Source: Diphasiastrum complanatum
Taxonomy: Eukaryota; Streptophyta; Lycopodiopsida; Lycopodiales; Lycopodiaceae
DNA length: 64,000 nucleotides
Assembly: GCA_029204225.1 (NCBI GenBank)
Contig: CM055108.1
Coordinates: 11,563,782-11,627,781 of the forward strand
Direction: 5' to 3'
The notes beneath the pieces are model-generated. The model was given only the letters and a program-made list of their open reading frames with translations, had not been told where the DNA came from and made no database searches. The position numbers were made by a program, and so were the translations under genes. Positions 32,223 through 42,500 of the stretch are shown in pieces; positions within the stretch are counted from its first letter, which is position 1, and each line of letters starts with the position of its first letter.

Positions 32223-32520
32223 TACATTTTACGACATCATGCATCATTTTTTGCAAAAGCTTACAGTGGTCTAAGTGTTTCGTCATTACAAGGAATGGAG
32301 AAATCGCATTGGCAAGCCAGAGCAGCATTTCATTGAAATACACAACACGGTAGAACATCTCAAAAAAATAGTTACATCATCCAGCTATTTCAATGGTTCT
32401 ACAGACGTGTTAAAATTTGATACAAAGCTAGATCAACGAAAGGAGTATATGCATTATATGGCATCATTTGAAGTACAATGCACAACAAAATCATTGTTTC
32501 TCTTTATCTTTAATGATTAG
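32223..32520 (+). pseudogene. non-retroelement gene fragment, exon 2
   Basis: Follows a 106-bp GT...AG intron (32117-32222, ending ATATTGCAG). The phase-0 junction gives HYM then YILRHHASFFAKAYSGLSV and SSLQGMEKSHWQARAAFH, then a TGA, NTQHGR, SYIIQLFQWFYRRVK and a second stop. The joined text reads as one protein segment, which supports the intron. With three in-frame stops overall it is a pseudogene unless assembly errors exist. Confidence 0.5.
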
Positions 32521-33009
32521 CTTTGTTGTGTGTTCATGAAGAAATTTTTTTCTATCATATGGATCTAGAAAACTTCTTTTGCTCAAGTCAATTTATCCGA
32601 AGAAAATAGCTAAGGAGGAAGACCTTTTAGAAACTTCCTCAGCTACATAGCTAAATCCTTTTATGAAAATGTCTCTCTTTGCAAGAATAATTTTATATGT
32701 ATTTAGAGGGTATTTATGCCATTCGAGAAATATCATAACGCTTTAACTGCCATTATTATTGTCGCAGCATCTGAAGAAAATTTGCTATGATGAATGCAAA
32801 TCTCTTTATTTACAAAGCACTTCAAATAATGGGACAAAGATGAATCCCTTTGTCATGATCTCTGGCCTTCCCTCACATATCCTTGCCTTGTTGAAAAGGC
32901 ATCTACCTCCACAGCAGCCTATAAGATACGAGCAAAGGTCACATATCTTGAAAACAAAATAACTATATTTGAATAGAAATCTCATTCAAATAAAATCAAA
33001 TTTACTTAC

Positions 33010-34011
33010 TAGATGACACTCATCAGCTTGAATAATTGCAAGAGTATGTAGATTATGACCAGCAACTATGGTCATCGAAGCAGTGGATGGATTCGTTTCC
33101 GAAGACTGTGAGACATATTTGATCTGGATTCTCAAAAATTCCTCCTCACTGGGCAAATTTGCCTGGTATGTCCTGCTTTCAGACATGATTGACTGTAGGG
33201 CTTCAGTCCTGTCCAGCCACTCATCTCCGCCTTTGTAATCCATTGAAGCACATAGATCATCACCCTCGAGATCTATGAAGTCCGAGAATTCTTTGATGAA
33301 ATTAGATAGAATTGAAAATATTTCATCTTCCCTCAGATCAAGAACATCTCCAACATCATTCAAAGAGAGGTATGCGACACTATTCATGTAATACACTAGC
33401 AAATCGAGAACAGTCTTGGTTTTGTCATAGGGATTCACGTCAGATAAGGAAGAAATGGACAATGCACGAGACTCGGCTAGGTCGTACATTGGTGCCAATC
33501 TTGCCTCCTCATTAGCACCCAAGACGTCATCAACAATAGTTGATTCCGATATCACAGAATCAGCTGATGATGAGGCACTCTCAATGCTTAGCCTCAAAGT
33601 TCCTGCCTCTTTAGGAACAAGAGCATAAAGATAAAACATAAAGCCCATGCCCTCCTACAAAAACTGACATGATCAATTGTGCTGGTCACAATGGACCACA
33701 TGTTTAAAATCACTCACTATTTTCGTGAATCGTCGGTTGTGAGCTTGCTTTGAAAGTGGTTGGGCAAGTACCAGGTCATTGAAATGGATGAATCGTAGAT
33801 TATCCATTATCAACATAGACTGATTCAGACTATCATAATATTGTTTATACAAGGCTGGAAAATATGATTTTTGTTCAGATCCAAACCTCTCGATATCAAA
33901 AGGCATATTGAAATACGTCTTGTAGTGACCTATGTAATTACTAACCCCGGATTCAACAAGGAAGGCATGCAAGTGAGAATCATAAGTATCAGAAGATGAG
34001 AGCGACCATGT
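33010..34011 (-). CDS. two spliced exons of an unrecognised protein
   Basis: On the minus strand, exon A (34011-33718, 98 codons) opens after TTTAG and ends ATA|GTGAGT. A 63-bp intron ends TTTTTGTAG at 33655, and exon B (33654-33010, 215 codons) ends CTA|GTAAGT. Both exons are a whole number of codons, in phase 0 and free of stops. Segments: SNYIGHYKTYFNMPFDIERF, SLNQSMLIMDNLRFIHFNDL, then EGMGFMFYLYALVPKEAGTL and a Ser/Asp/Glu-rich body (SASSSADSVISES, FIDLEGDDLCASMD). It is acidic, without signal peptide, membrane segment or retroelement motif. Upstream and downstream exons were not located. It converges on the plus-strand fragment at 31535-32520. It may be a live or recently dead host gene, or part of a DNA transposon. 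Confidence 0.5.
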
Positions 34012-34201
34012 CTAAAGTTTAAATAGTCGTCTCGAGTATCGCTACGACGTGAGATGGATGGAAGCTACAAGAAATTCAGGCAGTCCTCGCGTGATGGGGG
34101 AAGAAGTTGGCTCAAAATTTTGTTGTGCTTCATCTTTGGAGAGGAGCTTGATCTAGATTGAGAGAAATTGACATAGCTGGCGAGATTAATTCACATTTTG
34201 G

Positions 34202-34755
34202 TTGCAAGATCTCAAGTTGGAGTTGGTTGGAAACCATTATTGGATACTTCTTAGAGAGAGAAACAACACTTTTGTTTGTGTTTGGATCCATTACAATTCA
34301 ATTTCTCAAGGGAAGATGGCTTCCATGAGTTCCATACTATTGGATCCAGGAGAGAGATTGACCACCTCCAATTATGCCATTTGGAAGGTGAGGATGGTGT
34401 AAATTTTGGTACTCCAAGATGTGATGGATATTGTGTTAGTACTTGAGGAGGAGCCACAAGTGCTCCAAGAAGTTCAAAAGTACAAGAAGAGGGCATGGGT
34501 ATCAAAATGAGGTGTCATCAAAATGAATGTATTAAATGAGGTGTTGAGGGAGATTAGCTCATGCACCTCGGCTAAGGAGGCTTGGGACAAACTAAAATCC
34601 ATTTATGAGACCAAGGATACTTCTGGCTTGCTTACTCTTAGGAATCAAATCTTCCAAAGTAATTACCAAAAAGAGTGATGAGAGTGTCTCGAATTATGTT
34701 TTGAGAGTGAAGGACCTTCATAGAGAGCTTGCTTGCATAGGAGACCATTGTTAGG
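34202..34755 (+). pseudogene. Ty1/copia gag fragment with leader end
   Basis: ATG at 34317 starts MASMSSILLDPGERLTTSNY and continues AIWKVRM, then after stops KKRAW, IKMNVLNEVLREI, SSCTSAKEAWDKLKSIYE and YVLRVKDLHRELACIGD. In-frame stops and one shift break it. It ends abruptly near 34755, before the zinc knuckle. The sequence is close to the gag of element D on the minus strand (EILREIGSCTTAKEAWDALK). No LTR or PBS is recognised beside it. Confidence 0.85.
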
Positions 34756-35687
34756 GGTGTGTTTGGCCACCTAATTACCTGATGCTAATTACAGCTAAGA
34801 GAACTATACTTACAAAATTAATTACTATAGTAATGGAAACAGATCCACCAGAAACAACCTCTCAGCTCAATTTAAACTGACATAATGCCATTCACAAGTA
34901 TGATAGATCGAGTTAATCCAACCACATTCCACATCTTTAGAAAAATCCTACCACATTGCTGCAAATTGAAATAGAATGATTGACATACAATAACGGCCAT
35001 ACAATGATGACAACAAGATTAAAACAAAAGAGTAGATAATAAAACTCCATTCTCATTATCTCCAAAGATACAGAGTCAATTATATGGATCCAGGCAACTG
35101 TACAACCGTCAGTATCCGTTATCAACACTACTTAAAAGGTCTTAAGCAAGGCACTTAATCTCTTGTTGCCTATAATCTTATTTAGAATTGAACATCTACA
35201 CAATCTGCTCAGCTCTCACCCTTGACACCTGATCATGCAACTGCTAAAACAACGTAAAAATCAAGAGTCCTCTCTTTAACTTCCAATTCTCCCTTTATAC
35301 ACCTGCCAACATACCGCAACTCGTCGTTACGTCTTCTTGTTCAAGACCGTAATTGTTAATTCTGCGATTACTTATAGTTTGTTTAACTTCCCATTGAGTG
35401 TGACCTAAGCTATCATCCTACCTACTCTATAGCGACGTCTCCTACCTTTTTTACGTAACTAACCATGTAAATGTGTTTCATACAAATTGTAATCACGATT
35501 ACAATTTACAACTTCCAACTTCCAAATACAATTATATTTAAAATCACTAGATTGGCCTAACACATATCCCCCGGCAGAAGAGAATGTGTTCCACCAAGTT
35601 CATTTGGTAACCCTCTTTTGACGCTTTCTCTTTTTGGTGTCCTTGTTGTCGTGTTTACTTTTGCTTTCACTGGATGTATGCATCCCC
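34756..35687. other. non-coding block, possible decayed DNA transposon
   Basis: 932 bp with no convincing ORF. The left end GGGGTGTGTTTGGCC (34757 onward) and the right side GGCCTAACACATATCCCC (about 35553-35570) form an imperfect inverted pair, and copia gag is cut at the left edge. No flanking TSD could be confirmed. The last part, 35576-35687, may be the other half of the minus-strand sequence that resumes at 41399 after element C. Confidence 0.3.
35683..35687. repeat. target-site duplication TCCCC, left copy, element C
   Basis: TCCCC precedes TGTTAAAA at 35688 and follows TTTCACA at 41394-41398. Confidence 0.95.
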
Positions 35688-36553
35688 TGTTAAAATTGGC
35701 AAAAGCTAACTTGGTTAAATCTTGTAAATACCATAATGACTTGTACCTATCATCATTAGACATGTGTGGAGCCTGTTCCCACGTGTGAAATCTATGCCTA
35801 AGTCATTTAGATAGATCATAAATGTTGTACATATCATTTAAATTGGAAACTAGTGGCTAAATTGGCCAAAAAACTAGTTTAGTAGTATTATGACACTTGG
35901 CACCATTCTAGTGGTAGAAAATGCTATATCACATGGGTAGGAGTGGTCTCCCACGTGTGAAATATCATATAGAAAGTTCAGATCCATTGTATATAGATTT
36001 CATACATGTCAAAAGTCAAATCTCCTAGATTGTAGGACCTATCTCCTAATTTGTAGGAATCTAGAAGGTCAACACTAGCCACCAATGATGATGTGGCAAA
36101 TTAATGGAATCTTAGCCAAAGTGGATATGGATAAGCACTATGACCTGTCTCACACGTGCTGGAAGTGTCTTAGAGAGAGAGTATGATGATTTTTGTATTT
36201 AATCCATGATGGATCCACTTTGAGAAATCAATTAGGCAAGATCTTGGTTTTGGAGGCATATCTTGAGTATTCTCATATTTGTGTTGTGATTTTATGGTTC
36301 TATTGCTTTCTAACACTTGTGTACTTCACTCTCTGCTGTAATTCCGTACAGGTACTGTTCTTCACACGTGTGAAGGCAGTAGGTCTCAAGTTTAATCATT
36401 TGCTTGTTGTTCTTGCTAGATTTTTGATGGGGAATTGATCTAATTCTAGATCTAATCATTGGTTGATTAGTAGATCATGTAATCTAGCTTCCAAAACCTC
36501 TTGAGGATCTGATGTAGATCCATTCTTGGTCTTTATTTCTCTGAAATTTCACA
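35688..36553 (+). repeat. 5' LTR of element C
   Basis: 866 bp, TGTTAAAA...ATTTCACA. It carries several CACGTG-type sites: CCCACGTGTGAAA near 35779 and 35951, TCACACGTGCTGG near 36150, and TTCACACGTGTGAA at 36361-36374, which follows GTACAGGTACTG. Confidence 0.97.
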
Positions 36554-36565
36554 TGGTATCAGAGC
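36554..36565 (+). other. primer-binding site of element C
   Basis: TGGTATCAGAGC directly after the 5' LTR, the same 12-mer as in A. Confidence 0.95.
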
Positions 36566-38571
36566 CAAGTACAAGAGATTAAAGCATTGATCTAAACAAC
36601 ACCCAGATTGGCAAGTTTTTTGAGAAAACTCACTAATCTTGAGTGGGCGAGTTTGAAGAGTTAGTTAGCCTTGATATTTGTGCATCAAACTTGGTTGTGG
36701 GATGCAGGGTTACTCTTCACACGTGTGAGGACGTACAGTACCAGTTTTGGAGCTATATTTTTCAGTTGATGCTATATCTTACTCATACACCCAAACTAGC
36801 AGGTTTTTTGGAAACTAGCTAATCTTGAGGTAGCGAGTTTGAATAGATAGATAGAATCATTATATTTGTACCAAATATTTTTGTGGGCTTCATGTGTACT
36901 TACCACACGTGTGAGGCCGTACATAACCTGTTATGAGCAATAAAATTCAGTTTTGGTGCATTTAATGCCTCATACACCCAAAACTAGTCAATCTAGTGCA
37001 TTTTTCAAGCTTTGTAATGCATTGTTTCTATTCCTTTGATTTGTTCTTGGTATAGATCAATCATATAGATGATTTGAATCTTTATTACAGTACATTAAAG
37101 CTGATCTTCATATGCTTTGGGTGTGCATTAAAGTTGAGAGTGAAAGATTGCCAAAAACCATAGATTAAGGAGTGATTTGCAAGGGAAGAGATTGAAATCC
37201 ATTGTATCTTCACTCTAGATGTGTTCAAGAGTGAAAGGGTTGAGACTAGAAGCATCTAAGTGCTAGAAGTCAGCCTTGGATAAGTCCTCCAAGTGAAATC
37301 TTAAGTGAATTTCTAGAGCACAAACACTCATAAAGGCAAAATCTACCAATACAAGTGATAAGCATTGTTGGAGAGTTCTAGAAGTGATTTTTGAGATCTA
37401 AGTCACATTGTTCCACTCCTACTCAAAGAGTTGAGTTTTGTTTGGCTTGAAAGAGAGTCATAGAGGTGTGTAAGTCACATGTGTAGTGTTTGATCCAAAA
37501 ATCCTAAGAGTTCCTTCCTTTGTAGAGGGCAAGTTCTAGTAACTCATTTCTTGACTTTGGTGGAAAAATTGTCTCCTTCATTGTGATCAAATCTTGCTAA
37601 GTGGCATTAGCTCTTTGTAAGCACATATCTTAGTGAGAGAGAAGTATCACATTTTTGAATTTCATTCCAACTCTAAAGAGGTAGAGTCATTGGTACTTGG
37701 TGGAGTCCAATAGGGGTGAATGAATTCAATTTTTGAGCACAATTTGACATTGTATGTATGAAACTCAAATAAGTTCTAATTCAACTTTCTTTGTGAGAGG
37801 GTGAGGGTCAAGTTGTGATCCCATTGGGAGTATAGAACAAGGAGGAGTCCATATTTGAGTGTTCATACATGGTTGGGATCTTTGTGAATCTCTAGATGTC
37901 TAATTTTTAAGCTTGGTGAAAAATTATTGACATAGATTGTTATCAAACCATTTCATGTCCATTCCAAATCTCAAGAGTGAGATTATTTGGGTCAAGAGGA
38001 TTCCAAAAGGCGTGATTGGATCTGATCTTTGTGTGTTTGAATCAAGTATACATGTCAAGTTTATGTGATCTAGTGTAGATCATTTTTTTTGTGAAAGTTA
38101 GTGGTTTAATTTGTTGTCGAATCAAATCAAATTCAATCAAAATCTTAAGAGTGAGATTATTTGGGTCAAGAGTGAGTCCAAAAGAAGTGATTGAGTTTGA
38201 TTTTCAAGTATTTGAAACAAAACCCATCCTTTGTTCAAGAATATCAAAAGTTGAGTGAACTAGTCAAGAGAAAAGAAAAATCTAGGAGTCAAATCTTTTC
38301 AAATCCATTCCAACTCTCAAAAGAAAGAGTCATTGGTGTTTGTTGAGTCCAATAGGGGTGTTTGAATCTGATTTTTGTGATTTGATAGAGTGCTTTGGTC
38401 TTAGTGATCAAAGCAAAAATTAGTTTCCAATTGACTAGGTTGAAAAGAGATATGATTCAAAATTTGTCTTGTGTAGATCCTTCTAGATTGTTGAATGTGT
38501 TCAAATCTAGTTTCTTGAGAGTCACAAATTACATTTTGAAAAGTCATATCACAAAGTTTTACTTCCTCATC
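36566..38571 (+). other. leader of element C
   Basis: About 2 kb without a convincing ORF. It contains two more CACACGTGTGAGG sites followed by CGTAC (near 36718 and 36904), the second about 185 bases after the first and within a similar context (ACCCAAACTAGCAGGTTTTTTG-type sequence), so this part looks tandemly duplicated. The 37110-38350 part is shared with C2. Confidence 0.7.
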
Positions 38572-40410
38572 ATGGCATCAATAGGTGGCAACCTATTGGA
38601 GGCAAGTAAGGATCCTAAATGCAACCTTTGTGGCAAGAGAGATCATTTTGTCTCAAGATGCTACAAAATGAAGACCAATCCATCCAAGGAGAACCAAAGC
38701 AAGGGGGCCGAGGTGAAGGATGGAGATTCAAGTGCAAAATGCAAAGGCAAGAAGGACAAATCTAAGGAAATGTGTTTCCTTTGTGGAAAGATGCATGAGG
38801 CTTGGAGTCTCACAAGGACTTACAAGAGTTGTCTTCAAAAATCCATCACCACACATTTCAAACCTCTAGAAGTTTTTCATTTGGAAGTGCATTGTTTGGT
38901 TCAAGATGCAAAGAAAGATGTTTCTTTCATGAATGTCACTTGGATTTATTTCATGTTCTTGGAAAGCATTTTGTTTGGAACTTTGGATAAGTTCAAAGTT
39001 ATTGTTATGATCCAAGAGAAACCAAGCAAAATTAAGGAGGAGCAATCACAAAATGAAAATAGTTCCATTTATGCTCTCATGACATCTTTTGAAGAACTAT
39101 TTTGCTTTGAAGAGATTTTTGTATCTCAAATGTGGATTAAGGCAATACTAGTTGAGTGTGATGCCTTAATAGATAGCAAAGCATGTTTTCCTTGTAAACT
39201 TACATTGAGTATAAAGACAAGGAAATGGAAATGTCTTCATGATGTATTTTCTTTTGGTTTCAATAAGATCATGAATGATGTGTTCATTCATAATGTTGAA
39301 AGTTGTAAATTTTCAATTTTAAAGGCAAGTTGTAAACTTCTTATGAGAATAAGTGAAGCATCCAAAGTGGACACTTATATCCATAAGCAAGTAGTTAGCC
39401 TTATTGAGATGGAAATAGTTCTTGATTTCAATATTAGAAAAATCATGTCAAGTTGTGGTGATTTTTGGACTTATGGTTCTAGCATAAGTAATATTGTTGA
39501 TCATAGAAAGTGCACAATGTATGGTCATGTTTATTGTGATCATTATGAGACATGGAGGTCTCGGATTTTCATCAAGGAGGAGCACCAAGAAGTTGATCTT
39601 AAGGAGTCATCTCAAGGTTCAAGTGTGCCAAGGATTGAGGAGGAGAGTCCTTCTCAAGTTATGATTCCAAGAAGAATATCAAGAGACATGGTTGAGCTCA
39701 TATGGCTCACATTTCAAGGGAAAGAGGAGCACATTTCAAGTGGTATAGATCTTATGCTTTCTTCTCATATGTCATTTGGTGAATCAATTTGCTTTGGTGA
39801 GACTTTTGCAACTCAAAGTTGGAGTAAAGCAATACTAGTTGAGTATGGTGTCTCTCTTGAGAACATAGTTGATGTTCTTAATGATTTCAAATTGATTTTA
39901 GATCAATTAGAAAGCAAATGGTTATTTCATCAAATGTATGCTCTTGAATCTTGCAAGAGCAAGAGTGATTTGCTCATTCATAGTATGAAAATTTGTCTTT
40001 TTTCATGTATTGAGGCAAATTGTAAACTCTTTATGAGAGTAAGTGAATCATCCTCTAAGGACACTTATCTCCATAATAAAGTATTTAGCCTCATTAGATC
40101 TGAGATTAGAATGGAAATCAAGCATGAAGATATGATGCGAACTCTTGGTTATTATAGCATGCATAGTCTTGCCAATGTTGATGAGCCAAATTCTCGAGAT
40201 CTTGGTAACATGATGTTGGATCTTTGTGATCCTTATGAGTCAAGAAGGACTCTTTATTTTCTCATGGAATTTCAGCTATTTTTGAGCTTTTGGATCAACC
40301 ATATGTTTCAAGGATGGAACAAATCAATGGAAAAAGTGATCAAGTGGTGCAAAGCTCTCAAGTTCATCAAAGAAGTCAACATCAAGGAGGCACTATCATG
40401 GATATGGTGA
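38395..40410 (+). CDS. zinc-knuckle protein of a non-autonomous LTR element, internally duplicated
   Basis: 671 codons, uninterrupted. The likely start is Met60 at 38572 (MASIGGNLLEAS), because copia gags here begin in the same way and C2 has an ATG there. A CCHC knuckle follows at once (C76, C79, H84, C89), then a Lys-rich stretch and a second Cys cluster (C127, C130). The rest is a tandem repeat of an about 230-residue unit: SQMWIKAILVE (244-254) recurs as TQSWSKAILVE (473-483), and CKLLMRISEASKVDTYIH (313-330) recurs as CKLFMRVSESSSKDTYLH (543-560). Weak resemblance of FEE...W-KA-L-E to the integrase-RT linker of copia polyproteins suggests descent from a copia pol lacking catalytic parts. 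Function is unknown; RNA or capsid binding is inferred only from the knuckle. Confidence 0.9.
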   Translation: MVLVIKAKISFQLTRLKRDMIQNLSCVDPSRLLNVFKSSFLRVTNYILKSHITKFYFLIMASIGGNLLEASKDPKCNLCGKRDHFVSRCYKMKTNPSKENQSKGAEVKDGDSSAKCKGKKDKSKEMCFLCGKMHEAWSLTRTYKSCLQKSITTHFKPLEVFHLEVHCLVQDAKKDVSFMNVTWIYFMFLESILFGTLDKFKVIVMIQEKPSKIKEEQSQNENSSIYALMTSFEELFCFEEIFVSQMWIKAILVECDALIDSKACFPCKLTLSIKTRKWKCLHDVFSFGFNKIMNDVFIHNVESCKFSILKASCKLLMRISEASKVDTYIHKQVVSLIEMEIVLDFNIRKIMSSCGDFWTYGSSISNIVDHRKCTMYGHVYCDHYETWRSRIFIKEEHQEVDLKESSQGSSVPRIEEESPSQVMIPRRISRDMVELIWLTFQGKEEHISSGIDLMLSSHMSFGESICFGETFATQSWSKAILVEYGVSLENIVDVLNDFKLILDQLESKWLFHQMYALESCKSKSDLLIHSMKICLFSCIEANCKLFMRVSESSSKDTYLHNKVFSLIRSEIRMEIKHEDMMRTLGYYSMHSLANVDEPNSRDLGNMMLDLCDPYESRRTLYFLMEFQLFLSFWINHMFQGWNKSMEKVIKWCKALKFIKEVNIKEALSWIW

Positions 40411-40515
40411 TCTTGGATCTTCATCAAACTCATTGGCTGATCTTCACACCTATGAACCTGCAATGATCAGCCTTAAGTGTTGTAAATAGATGTACCATAG
40501 ATGTATCAAGTTAGT

Positions 40516-40527
40516 TTTGAGGAGGAG
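40516..40527 (+). other. polypurine tract of element C
   Basis: TTTGAGGAGGAG directly before the 3' LTR, the same core as in B and C2. Confidence 0.88.
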
Positions 40528-41393
40528 TGTTAAAATTGGCAAAAGCTAACTTGGTTAAATCTTGTAAATACCATAATGACTTGTACCTATCATCATTAGA
40601 CATGTGTGGAGCCTGTTCCCACGTGTGAAATCTATGCCTAAGTCATTTAGATAGATCATAAATGTTGTACATATCATTTAAATTGGAAACTAGTGGCTAA
40701 ATTGGCCAAAAAACTAGTTTAGTAGTATTATGACACTTGGCACCATTCTAGTGGTAGAAAATGCTATATCACATGGGTAGGAGTGGTCTCCCACGTGTGA
40801 AATATCATATAGAAAGTTCAGATCCATTGTATATAGATTTCATACATGTCAAAAGTCAAATCTCCTAGATTGTAGGACCTATCTCCTAATTTGTAGGAAT
40901 CTAGAAGGTCAACACTAGCCACCAATGATGATGTGGCAAATTAATGGAATCTTAGCCAAAGTGGATATGGATAAGCACTATGACCTGTCTCACACGTGCT
41001 GGAAGTGTCTTAGAGAGAGAGTATGATGATTTTTGTATTTAATCCATGATGGATCCACTTTGAGAAATCAATTAGGCAAGATCTTGGTTTTGGAGGCATA
41101 TCTTGAGTATTCTCATATTTGTGTTGTGATTTTATGGTTCTATTGCTTTCTAACACTTGTGTACTTCACTCTCTGCTGTAATTCCGTACAGGTACTGTTC
41201 TTCACACGTGTGAAGGCAGTAGGTCTCAAGTTTAATCATTTGCTTGTTGTTCTTGCTAGATTTTTGATGGGGAATTGATCTAATTCTAGATCTAATCATT
41301 GGTTGATTAGTAGATCATGTAATCTAGCTTCCAAAACCTCTTGAGGATCTGATGTAGATCCATTCTTGGTCTTTATTTCTCTGAAATTTCACA
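40528..41393 (+). repeat. 3' LTR of element C
   Basis: 866 bp, apparently identical to the 5' LTR. TSD TCCCC follows at 41394. Confidence 0.97.
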
Positions 41394-41398
41394 TCCCC

Positions 41399-42500
41399 GA
41401 GAGATTACTCACTGATTTGCCCCTGTCCTATGCATCGATAGTTAGCAGCTTGAATGTCCCTTTGGATCTCGGCATTTCTCTGAATGCAATCGCAGTCACC
41501 GGTGCTGGTGAAATGCGCAAACCCTTTGATCGTGGTGCCGATGTGGTTGGTCTGTATCGTAATGGTTGGAGCAACAATCACTAACGACTGTCCATCACAT
41601 TAGCCACCAGTCTGGGTGTGGTCTTGGTAAGCGGTGTCTCTTCTAGCCATTCCGTGGTGATCATGGTATATCATTTTTTTGAGGAACAATTCTTGTGCTG
41701 CTTGCATAACCAGTCAATAAAATTACGAAACTCCAATGTCACGTATGTGTGTGACCATTGTGTGCCCTTGTTTTCCTTCCTTTTGGTGATACGACCTTCC
41801 GTTTGTTGCACTCATTGCTGAAAGTGCTCTTCCCAAGAACAATATAATTTCCATAATTTCGGATATGTCAGATCCACATGAGGTGCAACATCTGCATAAG
41901 CGGCTTGGAATTCTCCGCTTATTGTAGTAAATTCCTTTCATACTCGATGACATCCTTGTATGTCTGCAAGCCCCTGACTTCTCTTTGGAATTTTGTAATA
42001 GTGGGCATTCTTATCTTGTAATGCCTTGTTGTCATTCTCCTTCCTCTGCAGTTGTTCTTTCAGTGTTTTTATGTGTGCTTCCTTTTTCTACATCTGCGCT
42101 TGGTATTGGCACACCTTGGGTCCCTCCTCCTCAACAGTTTGTAACCTTGCTATTCGTTCATCATATAATGCCTTCTAGTATGCTACCTGCTCCTCCAGAT
42201 GAAAATATCCGTGTATAAAATCCATTATGGGTTGTAACACCGATGAAAATTCAACAGTAGTTTGCAAGAATTTTTGGATTTGCTCATCATTTCGATATGA
42301 TCCATGTGTTGTTGCCATCTCGTCCTTGTGGACCTTATCGTCTTGCATCTGTAGGGTACTATCCACTGCCTGATCAACATTATTGTATATCCCATCATCA
42401 TGTTGCACTATCAGCCTAGGGCCCGAATCTCCTGTTGCTTCATCAGTCTGCATCGCCTTTGATGTTTTTGAGGACTTTAGGAGTCCGACTAGACCTCTAC
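41399..42500 (-). pseudogene. coiled-coil protein fragment, probably gypsy ORF3
   Basis: The minus strand from about 42500 down reads MQTDEATGDSGPRLIVQHDD, VLQPIMDFIHGYFHLEEQVAY, then a charged heptad-like stretch (KVCQYQAQM, KKEAHIKTLKEQLQRKENDN, KALQDKN), and after shifts RNFIDWLCKQHK. Stops and shifts are frequent. A coiled coil rich in Glu, Lys and Gln is also the central part of the accessory ORF of gypsy G2 (61915-62450), so this is probably another diverged copy. The protein is interrupted at its left by element C, whose target site lies in it. Confidence 0.5.

Larger units (their letters stand above)
35688..41393 (+). mobile_element. element C: very young non-autonomous LTR retrotransposon
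   Basis: 5706 bp: LTRs of 866 bp (35688-36553 and 40528-41393) with no difference found by eye, PBS at 36554-36565, about 2 kb of leader, one long ORF (start 38572 or 38395, end 40410), PPT at 40516-40527, TSD TCCCC. No protease, integrase, RT or RNase H motif exists in it on either strand. So it has all cis signals and a gag-like zinc knuckle but must borrow pol from another element. LTR identity means it moved very recently. PBS, PPT core and TG/CA termini match those of the copia elements here, which are the likely helpers. Confidence 0.95.

Noticed and set aside
36193-36438. Identical 81-codon frames at 36193 and 41033
   Set aside because: They are the same place in the two LTRs of element C; identity reflects LTR identity, and the peptide has no recognisable features.
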